A stretch of 9,987 bases of DNA from Thermoproteota archaeon (GTDB taxonomy: Archaea > Thermoproteota > Thermoprotei_A > Sulfolobales > Desulfurococcaceae), in the NCBI GenBank assembly GCA_013154205.1, contig JAADCY010000106.1, positions 1 to 9,987 of the forward strand, in the 5' to 3' direction. This document shows, piece by piece, positions 5,955 to 9,987 of the stretch (position 1 is the first letter of the stretch; every line of letters starts with the position of its first letter). Under the pieces are notes generated by a model, which was given only the letters and a program-made list of their open reading frames with translations, did no database searches and was not told the origin of the DNA. The translations under genes and the position numbers were made by a program.

Positions 5955-6443
5955 ATGGTGAAGCTCTACGCGATCATAAGGATCAAGGGCAGGATTGATG
6001 TTCCTCCTGACGTAAAGTATACGCTGAAACTACTTCGTTTACACAAGAAGTTCCACATGGTTATATATCCGGCTGACCAGCCAGGATTGGAGGGTATGTT
6101 ACAGAAAGTCAAGGACTGGGTTACATGGGGAGAGATAAACTACGACACACTTGTAGAGCTTCTTAGAAAACGTGGACGTACAATAGGTAACAAGCCATTA
6201 ACTGATGAGTATGTTGAAACAAGGTTCAAGAACCTAGGGATATATGGTGGTATCCCAGGCCTTGCTAAGGCATTACTTGATGGAAAAGTTAAGCTGCACA
6301 AACTAGATGGTATAAAACCAGTGTTTAGACTGCATCCGCCGAGAGGAGGTTTTAAGAAGAGCACTAAGCGTCCATACAATGATGGCGGCGAGCTAGGGTA
6401 CCGTGGCGAAGCAATTAATGATCTCATAAAGAGAATGCTCTAA
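5955..6443 (+). CDS. rpl30: 50S ribosomal protein L30 (uL30)
   Basis: Large-subunit protein; archaeal members correspond to eukaryotic RPL7 and are much longer than the roughly 60-residue bacterial L30. From ATG 5955 the product is 162 residues: the L30 ferredoxin-like fold MVKLYAIIRIKGRIDVPPDV (1-20) with KYTLKLLRLHKKFHMVIYPA (21-40), then the archaeal extension with TWGEINYDTLVELLRKRGRT (57-76) and the C-terminal FRLHPPRGGFKKSTKRPYND (124-143) followed by GGELGYRG. The start at MVKLYA fits the normal archaeal N-terminus; an ATG two codons earlier is too close to the ribosome-binding site. uL15 follows after 13 nt. Confidence 0.97.
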   Translation: MVKLYAIIRIKGRIDVPPDVKYTLKLLRLHKKFHMVIYPADQPGLEGMLQKVKDWVTWGEINYDTLVELLRKRGRTIGNKPLTDEYVETRFKNLGIYGGIPGLAKALLDGKVKLHKLDGIKPVFRLHPPRGGFKKSTKRPYNDGGELGYRGEAINDLIKRML

Positions 6444-6451
6444 GAGGTGAT
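6444..6451 (+). promoter_or_regulatory. Ribosome-binding site deciding the uL15 GTG start
   Basis: GAGGTGAT, an eight-base match to the archaeal anti-Shine-Dalgarno sequence, immediately after the uL30 stop and 5 nt before GTG 6457. The ATG at 6453 is out of frame with uL15 and too close, so the GTG is used. Confidence 0.75.
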
Positions 6452-6456
6452 TATGA

Positions 6457-6909
6457 GTGGTTGTAAGAAAGCGGAAAAAGAGCCGCAAACTCCGTGGTAG
6501 AACACGTACAATGGGATGGGGCCGTATAGGACAGCACAGGAAGAGCGGCTCGAGAGGAGGATTCGGAGCAGTTGGCATGCATAAGCACAAGTGGATGTGG
6601 GTACTAAAATATGCTAGGAACTGGTATGGTAAACACGGATTTACAAGGCCGCCAGAACTTGTGCCCGAAGTAGTAGCGATCAATGTAGGAGAACTCGATG
6701 AACTAGCAAAGTATCTCTTATCAAAGAATCTTGCCTATAGGGAAGACAATAAAATCGTAATAGATGTTGCCAGTATGGGATACAATAAAGTTCTCGGTTC
6801 AGGTAAGGTAACTTTACCGCTGAAAGTGATAACAAGATCCATTACCGATAAAGCCAAGAAGAAGATAGAAGAAGCAGGCGGCGAAGTAGTTGTCATCACG
6901 GAACAATAA
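6457..6909 (+). CDS. rpl15: 50S ribosomal protein L15 (uL15)
   Basis: Late-assembling large-subunit protein with a long basic N-terminal extension that threads into 23S rRNA. The 150-residue product starts MVVRKRKKSRKLRGRTRTMG (1-20), followed by WGRIGQHRKSGSRGGFGAVG (21-40) and MHKHKWMW, the archaeal/eukaryotic (RPL27A-type) glycine/arginine-rich region. The globular C-terminal domain contains VAINVGELDELAKYLLSK, VLGSGKVTLPLKVITRSITD and a final KKIEEAGGEVVVITEQ with the conserved AGG turn. GTG at 6457 has a strong ribosome-binding site. It is the last gene of the unbroken ribosomal-protein block; a 123-nt AT-rich gap follows. Confidence 0.97.
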   Translation: MVVRKRKKSRKLRGRTRTMGWGRIGQHRKSGSRGGFGAVGMHKHKWMWVLKYARNWYGKHGFTRPPELVPEVVAINVGELDELAKYLLSKNLAYREDNKIVIDVASMGYNKVLGSGKVTLPLKVITRSITDKAKKKIEEAGGEVVVITEQ

Positions 6910-6937
6910 TTTTGTTTTATCAATAACGTTATCTTTT
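6910..6937 (+). terminator. Possible T-rich transcription termination region after uL15
   Basis: Directly after the uL15 stop come TTTTGTTTT (6910-6918), the perfect 10-bp palindrome ATAACGTTAT (6923-6932) and CTTTT (6933-6937). Archaeal RNA polymerase terminates mainly at T-tracts in the non-template strand without needing a GC hairpin, so this is a reasonable site for partial or full termination before secY. The palindrome is AT-rich and would make only a weak hairpin. Other AT-rich gaps in the window hold shorter T-runs, so this is suggestive only. Confidence 0.4.
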
Positions 6938-6976
6938 CAATATATTTAGGAACGTATATATCCCAGCTACAATGTA

Positions 6977-6985
6977 TTTTTAAGG
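6977..6985 (+). promoter_or_regulatory. Candidate TATA element for secY
   Basis: TTTTTAAGG, similar to crenarchaeal TATA boxes. Transcription would be expected to start about 25 nt downstream, near 7005-7010, giving a 5' leader of about 25 nt before the preferred secY ATG (7033). The 123-nt uL15-secY gap has other AT-rich stretches (6940-6949, 6953-6960) that could also serve, and no clear BRE is visible. This is an inference from composition and spacing. Confidence 0.35.
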
Positions 6986-7032
6986 TTTAGAAATGATAAT
7001 GGGCGTCATTTAGAGATACGAGTGTGGTTTCG

Positions 7033-8466
7033 ATGGGCGTATTAGACGCGCTTGCAAAAATGGCGTACTATATACCCACCGTTGAGAAGCCCAAAGCCAA
7101 GCCAGGCCTATACGAAAGACTATTGTGGACCGCAATAGCCCTTGTGGTCTACGTTATAATGGCAAATACACCACTATATGGTATTCAGATAACGGGCGCT
7201 TCTAATGTCCAACAATTACTCCTCGTATCAATAATATTTGCTTCACGAAGAGGTACGTTAATGGAACTAGGTATAGGTCCTATAGTAACCGCTGGTCTGA
7301 TCATGCAGATCCTCGTCGGTGCAAAGCTCATCAACCTGGATATGTCCAACCCTGATGACAGGAGAAAGTTTACTGCGGCACAGAAATCATTCGCATTAAT
7401 ACTAGCAGCTTTCGAAGCAGCAATGTATGTTTCAGCCTGTAGGTACTGGGCGCTCTCAGGCCCCAACCCCATTGCCGACTGTAGCGCTACCGCTCTACAA
7501 AGAGTTATAGTTGGCCTGCAATTATTCTTTGCAACCTATATAGTCATATTGTTAGACGAGATGATACAAAAAGGATGGGGGCTTGGATCAGGAGTATCTC
7601 TATTCATCCTTGCAGGAGTCGCACAGTACGTGTTCTGGAACCTGCTAAGCCCAATAGTTGTTAGTGGACAAATAGTTGGCTTCATACCTTATGCAGTACA
7701 GGTTCTCATGTCGGGAGGAAGTATTAGTCAGATAATTGTTCGTCAGGGAGGAAGAGACCTCGTAGGACTTATAGTGACAGTATTCATCATACTGATCCTA
7801 GTGTATCTGCAGGGGATAAAGGTTGAGATACCTGTTACATCGCCGAGGCTACGCACGGTTAAATCAAAGGTTCCACTAAAATTCCTCTATGTAACTAACA
7901 TACCCGTCCTCCTCGTAGGTATACTTTATTCGGACGTCCTAGTATTTGCCAGCCTATCAAGAATGTATCTCCAAGGAGTAGTTCCGTCGGGAATAGCGGA
8001 CTTTCTAGCAAAATATGAAAACGGTAGGCTCGTCGGAGGACTTGCTTACTACTTGTCACCTCCTGGAAGCCTGTATGCTACACTGGCTGACCCGGTTAGA
8101 GCTCTTGTCTACACTGTTACCTTGATGGGCCTTGCAACACTCTTCGGCATAATGTGGGTAGAGATATCAGGGCTAAGCTCATCAGCACAAGCTGAGCAAT
8201 TAATAAAGAGTGGTATGGAAATTCCAGGAATAAGGCGTAATCCGAAGATCTTAGAGAGAATACTGAGCCGCTACATATTCCCGCTAACCGTGCTGAGCAG
8301 CTTGATAGTGGCAGGCATAGCTGCACTAGGATCGCTTCTGGGAGCCTATGGTACTGGTACAGGCCTGCTTCTAGCAGTAGGTATAGTTCAGCAGTACTAC
8401 ACGATGATAGCGTATGAGAGAACATTAGAGGCGTACCCGCTGCTCAAGAGGCTCATAGGTGAGTAA
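7033..8466 (+). CDS. secY: Preprotein translocase subunit SecY (Sec61 alpha)
   Basis: Channel-forming subunit of the SecYEG/Sec61 translocon in the cytoplasmic membrane. From ATG 7033 the product is 477 residues, normal for archaea. Ten membrane helices can be placed: about 30-51, 62-98 (plug plus TM2), 119-136, 154-177, 187-207, 244-265, 288-310, 355-377, 414-438 and 443-463. Family landmarks include the TM1 end VIMANTPLYGIQ, LDEMIQKGWGLGSGVSLFIL near TM4/5, the TM6-7 cytosolic loop with SPRLRTVKSKVP, TNIPVLLVGILYSD in TM7, the TM8-9 loop KSGMEIPGIRRNPKILERIL (both loops contact the ribosome) and the TM10 motif GTGTGLLLAVGI. The only two cysteines, C136 and C150, flank the external TM3-4 loop. 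In-frame GTG 7024 is an alternative start; 7033 fits the family N-terminus (MG-x-x-DALA) better. No clear ribosome-binding site is visible. Confidence 0.97.
   Translation: MGVLDALAKMAYYIPTVEKPKAKPGLYERLLWTAIALVVYVIMANTPLYGIQITGASNVQQLLLVSIIFASRRGTLMELGIGPIVTAGLIMQILVGAKLINLDMSNPDDRRKFTAAQKSFALILAAFEAAMYVSACRYWALSGPNPIADCSATALQRVIVGLQLFFATYIVILLDEMIQKGWGLGSGVSLFILAGVAQYVFWNLLSPIVVSGQIVGFIPYAVQVLMSGGSISQIIVRQGGRDLVGLIVTVFIILILVYLQGIKVEIPVTSPRLRTVKSKVPLKFLYVTNIPVLLVGILYSDVLVFASLSRMYLQGVVPSGIADFLAKYENGRLVGGLAYYLSPPGSLYATLADPVRALVYTVTLMGLATLFGIMWVEISGLSSSAQAEQLIKSGMEIPGIRRNPKILERILSRYIFPLTVLSSLIVAGIAALGSLLGAYGTGTGLLLAVGIVQQYYTMIAYERTLEAYPLLKRLIGE
8457..8463 (+). promoter_or_regulatory. Ribosome-binding site for the DUF106 gene, inside the secY 3' end
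   Basis: AGGTGAG overlaps the last codons of secY and lies 9 nt upstream of TTG 8473. It supports the non-ATG start; the first in-frame ATG (8533) would delete most of the first membrane helix. Confidence 0.5.
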
Positions 8467-8472
8467 CGACAA

Positions 8473-8916
8473 TTGCTGATAACCATAGCTCTATTAACAG
8501 GTGCCGGTTTTTCTCTTCTAGCAGCACTAGTGATGAAGCTGATTAGCAGAACAGCATATTTTTCCTGGGCTGTAAATATATTGTCCGAAGTAAAACTTCC
8601 TGAGAAGCCCAAGACGAAATCCGATTATCGTAAAATAAGAAAATATAAGTCGTTAATAGACAGAGCTAAGAAGAGAATATTTCTAATGTTTATGCTTCAC
8701 ATACTTGTATTCATGTTTACCTATACAGCCAGCATATACGTATTGAACGCACTAATACCTCCTCATGAACAGATTGTTGAAATACCAATATATCTTCCAT
8801 TCCTATCAGTATTATCCGGCGATTATTTTGCTACAAACGTATTATTCCTAACACTCATAGGTTATCTCGCGCCCAGCTATTTAATAATGAGAGCAGTTTA
8901 TCCTATGACGCGTTAA
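8473..8916 (+). CDS. DUF106/EMC3-TMCO1-like membrane protein (Oxa1/YidC superfamily)
   Basis: Predicted membrane-protein insertase-like factor. The 147-residue product has the DUF106 layout: an N-terminal helix (about 2-24, LITIALLTGAGFSLLAALVM), a charged hairpin segment (about 40-68, EKPKTKSDYRKIRKYKSLID then RAKKR) likely to form a short coiled coil, a second helix (about 69-94, FLMFMLHILVFMFTYTASIY), a P-rich loop (IPIYLPFLSV) and a third helix (about 118-140). Archaeal DUF106 proteins are remote homologues of YidC/Oxa1 and eukaryotic EMC3/TMCO1/GET1, and are often encoded beside secY. It is on the short side for the family. The start is TTG 8473, six nt after secY. No residue-level match proves the family, so the call rests on topology, context and the loop pattern. 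A generic small three-helix membrane protein is the alternative. Confidence 0.75.
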   Translation: MLITIALLTGAGFSLLAALVMKLISRTAYFSWAVNILSEVKLPEKPKTKSDYRKIRKYKSLIDRAKKRIFLMFMLHILVFMFTYTASIYVLNALIPPHEQIVEIPIYLPFLSVLSGDYFATNVLFLTLIGYLAPSYLIMRAVYPMTR

Positions 8917-8917
8917 G

Positions 8918-8924
8918 TTTAAGA
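8918..8924 (+). promoter_or_regulatory. Weak candidate TATA element for eL34
   Basis: TTTAAGA directly after the DUF106 stop. A start site about 25 nt downstream (near 8945-8950) would leave a leader of about 35 nt before ATG 8983. The 66-nt gap is larger than most in the upstream block, but read-through from secY is equally possible. Confidence 0.22.
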
Positions 8925-8982
8925 GTTACCAATGCTTGGATATAGTCACTCTGATAGATAAGGAATAATGGGTGTAGCGGTA

Positions 8983-9258
8983 ATGCCTAGGCCAGCACAT
9001 AGAACCAGGAGTCGTAGGAAAGTAATAGTGAGAACCCCGGGTGGGAGAACAGTAATTCATTATGAGCCTAGAAAACCCGGGCCTGCGAGATGCGCTATAT
9101 GTGGAAAACCACTAAACGGCGTGCCTAGGGATATCCCGAGCAAAATAAAGAAACTCGCCAAGACCGAGAAGAGACCGGAAAGACCCTACGGCGGATACAT
9201 ATGTCCTAAATGCCTATCTAGACTTCTACGCGAATCCATAAGAGCGGCGCTTCAATAA
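8983..9258 (+). CDS. rpl34e: 50S ribosomal protein L34e (eL34)
   Basis: Archaeal/eukaryotic large-subunit protein with a zinc ribbon. From ATG 8983 the product is 91 residues: MPRPAHRTRSRRKVIVRTPG (1-20) with GRTVIHYEPRKPGPARC, the first zinc knuckle C37-AI-C40, a basic linker and the second knuckle C74-PK-C77 in GGYICPKCLSRLLRESIRAA. Four cysteines and the length agree with archaeal eL34. The start at MPRPA matches the family; an in-frame ATG at 8968 would add five residues (MGVAV). GGTG at 8971-8974 stands 8 nt before 8983, while AGGA at 8961-8964 could serve 8968, so the choice is likely but not certain. Its position between DUF106 and cmk is the standard crenarchaeal arrangement. Confidence 0.95.
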   Translation: MPRPAHRTRSRRKVIVRTPGGRTVIHYEPRKPGPARCAICGKPLNGVPRDIPSKIKKLAKTEKRPERPYGGYICPKCLSRLLRESIRAALQ

Positions 9259-9330
9259 CTCAATAACATAAAATAATTATAGATCCTATATTCTATCCCA
9301 TATGCGGAATCAGCCTGATCAATACCAATC

Positions 9331-9339
9331 TTATTAATA
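9331..9339 (+). promoter_or_regulatory. Candidate TATA element for cmk
   Basis: TTATTAATA in the spacer. Transcription would begin about 25 nt downstream, around 9360, giving a leader of roughly 25 nt that includes the GGGTG ribosome-binding site at 9374-9378 and leads to TTG 9387. Based on spacing and composition only; a start near 9360 would also make the upstream TTG (9360) unlikely to be used. Confidence 0.3.
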
Positions 9340-9373
9340 GCCTAATTTTCCTAAACTAGTTGTTGATATTACC

Positions 9374-9378
9374 GGGTG
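9374..9378 (+). promoter_or_regulatory. Ribosome-binding site deciding the cmk start
   Basis: GGGTG, 8 nt upstream of TTG 9387. In-frame TTGs at 9360 and 9363 lie upstream of this site and have no comparable site of their own. Confidence 0.5.
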
Positions 9379-9386
9379 CATTATTA

Positions 9387-9932
9387 TTGGTAGTAATTGT
9401 TGTTAGTGGACCACCTGGTAGCGGAAAAACGACACAAGCTAAAAGAATCGCTGAGTACTTCGGCTTACGGTATCATTCGGCTGGAATGATCTTTAGAAGG
9501 ATGGCGGAGGAACGAGGAGTAACCATAGAAGAGCTTAGTAGGATAGCTGTACTAGATCCCTCTATTGATATAGAGATCGATAGGAGAACGTACCAGGAAG
9601 CCCTAAAAGGAGATGTGGTTATTGATGGTCATCTTACTGCTTGGATAATAGCCGATATAGCTGATGTAAGAATCCTTGTGACAGCACCGCTAATGGTTAG
9701 GATTAAACGCATTGCTTCAAGAGACAATAAATCTTTCATGAAAGCATACTATGAAACAGTTGTTCGTGAATATCTGCAGAAAATACGGTTTAGAAAATAT
9801 TACGGAATAGACATTGATGATCTAGGTATTTTCGACATAATCGTTAACACTGAGAAGCTCGGGATCGATGATACATTCGAAATAATAAAGACGGCTATAG
9901 AGAAAATTTTAAAGAGGAATCGAAAAGATTAG
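9387..9932 (+). CDS. cmk: Cytidylate kinase (CMP/dCMP kinase), archaeal type
   Basis: Cytosolic nucleoside monophosphate kinase that transfers phosphate from ATP to CMP/dCMP, giving CDP/dCDP for RNA, DNA and lipid precursor supply. From TTG 9387 the product is 181 residues, the usual archaeal length. It starts MVVIVVSGPPGSGKTTQAKR with the Walker A P-loop GPPGSGKTT at 8-16. The NMP-binding part includes YHSAGMIFRRMAEERG (29-44) and DPSIDIEIDRR (57-67), the latter typical of this family. VVIDGHLTAW (77-86) is the conserved CMP-kinase segment, and the lid/C-terminal region has RIASRDNKSF and VVREYLQKIRFRKYYGIDID. Upstream in-frame TTGs (9360, 9363) would add a hydrophobic nine-residue extension absent from the family, so 9387 is preferred. 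The gene precedes eL14, the standard crenarchaeal order. Confidence 0.95.
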   Translation: MVVIVVSGPPGSGKTTQAKRIAEYFGLRYHSAGMIFRRMAEERGVTIEELSRIAVLDPSIDIEIDRRTYQEALKGDVVIDGHLTAWIIADIADVRILVTAPLMVRIKRIASRDNKSFMKAYYETVVREYLQKIRFRKYYGIDIDDLGIFDIIVNTEKLGIDDTFEIIKTAIEKILKRNRKD

Positions 9933-9954
9933 GGAATGCTAGTTAGGATTAAGT

Positions 9955-9960
9955 GGTGAG
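9955..9960 (+). promoter_or_regulatory. Ribosome-binding site of eL14
   Basis: GGTGAG, 4 nt before ATG 9965. It favours this ATG over the one at 9961, whose frame reads MDACNRDR and resembles nothing known. Confidence 0.55.
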
Positions 9961-9964
9961 ATGG

Positions 9965-9987
9965 ATGCCTGCAATAGAGATCGGGCG
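9965..9987 (+). CDS. rpl14e: 50S ribosomal protein L14e (eL14), 5' end only
   Basis: Only the first seven codons lie in the window, reading MPAIEIG with the next codon cut after CG (an arginine codon whatever the third base). MPAIE-(I/V)-GR is the characteristic archaeal eL14 N-terminus, and cmk followed by eL14 (then truB/cbf5) is a common crenarchaeal order. Identity rests on this short match plus context. The gene runs off the right edge. Confidence 0.75.

Larger units (their letters stand above)
9259..9386. other. AT-rich spacer between eL34 and cmk
   Basis: A 128-nt gap, the longest non-coding stretch in the window. It contains AT-rich runs (for example ATAAAATAATTATAG around 9267-9281), TTATTAATA at 9331-9339 and ATTTTCC near 9344-9350. 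No RNA gene, long inverted repeat or convincing small ORF was seen. It probably holds a weak terminator for eL34 and a promoter for cmk. Confidence 0.6.

Noticed and set aside
6993..7013. Six-codon ORF (MIMGVI) upstream of secY as a regulatory leader peptide
   Set aside because: It lacks a ribosome-binding site and would probably lie upstream of or across the predicted transcription start. Its sequence is better explained as the imperfect copy of the secY start reported among the findings.
7024..7032. secY start at the in-frame GTG 7024
   Set aside because: It adds MVS ahead of MG-x-x-DALA; archaeal SecY proteins usually begin at the latter. No ribosome-binding site distinguishes the two, so this is a preference and not a certainty.
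8117..8425. Minus-strand open frame of about 100 codons opposite the secY 3' half
   Set aside because: Hydrophobic composition mirrors the membrane-helix codons of SecY on the other strand; no start signal or family features, and the + strand gene is certain.
8968..8982. eL34 start at ATG 8968
   Set aside because: It would add MGVAV ahead of the conserved MPRPA start. AGGA at 8961-8964 could serve it, so it remains possible, but family length and N-terminus favour 8983.
9360..9386. cmk start at TTG 9360
   Set aside because: It would prepend a hydrophobic nine-residue stretch (MLILPGALL) that looks like a membrane segment but is absent from cytidylate kinases. GGGTG at 9374-9378 places the start at 9387.
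1..9987. A defence island, mobile element, CRISPR array, tRNA or other accessory system
   Set aside because: Every stretch longer than about 130 nt is occupied by a recognisable housekeeping gene in conserved order, and no inverted terminal repeats, direct-repeat arrays or tRNA-like cloverleaf were seen in the gaps. I find no support for an undescribed multi-gene system here.

Overview
This window is a stretch of an archaeal ribosomal-protein supercluster (the S10/spc-alpha type locus), with every real gene on the + strand. The organism is almost certainly a hyperthermophilic member of the Thermoproteota (Crenarchaeota), probably Desulfurococcales-like. Evidence: eukaryote-type ribosomal proteins absent from bacteria (eS4, eL32, eL19, eL34) interleaved with universal ones; an RNase P Rpp29 homologue upstream of uS17; AGA/AGG/ATA-rich codon use; GTG and TTG starts; Shine-Dalgarno sites centred on GGTG(A), complementary to an archaeal 16S 3' end; and the order secY - DUF106 - eL34 - cmk - eL14. 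The genus is not resolved from sequence alone.

Region 1 (1-6909) is one compact translational block: 3' end of rnp1, uS17, uL14, uL24, eS4, uL5, uS14 (54 codons), uS8, uL6, eL32, eL19, uL18, uS5, uL30, uL15. Gaps are at most about 20 nt, and several junctions overlap by 1 nt (TAATG) or 4 nt (ATGA/GTGA), suggesting co-transcription and translational coupling. Several genes have two possible in-frame starts; here the spacing of the GGTG-type ribosome-binding site usually picks the inner one (uL5 2061, uS8 2821, uS5 5295, uL30 5955, eL34 8983, cmk 9387).

Region 2 (6910-7032) is the first real intergenic gap. It is AT-rich, with T-tracts, a small palindrome and a TATA-like element, so it probably ends the ribosomal-protein transcript and/or starts a secY transcript. 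The secY start region has an imperfect out-of-frame copy 34 bp upstream.

Region 3 (7033-9987) holds the protein-export and downstream part: SecY (10-helix translocon channel), a three-helix DUF106/EMC3-like membrane protein of the Oxa1/YidC superfamily, eL34 (zinc ribbon), a 128-nt AT-rich spacer, cytidylate kinase, and the first 23 nt of eL14, cut by the window edge. The archaeal adenylate kinase gene often found next to secY is absent here.

Together the genes build ribosomal subunits (5S-RNP proteins uL5/uL18, decoding-site and mRNA-entry proteins uS5/uS8/uS14/uS17, exit-tunnel proteins uL24/eL19), mature tRNA 5' ends (RNase P), insert or export nascent proteins (SecY, DUF106) and supply CDP (Cmk). 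I see no mobile element, CRISPR array, tRNA, rRNA, or evidence of an undescribed multi-gene system. The observations worth a second look are local: the repeat at the secY start, a lone cysteine pair in an external SecY loop, matching translation-start junctions, and the missing adk.
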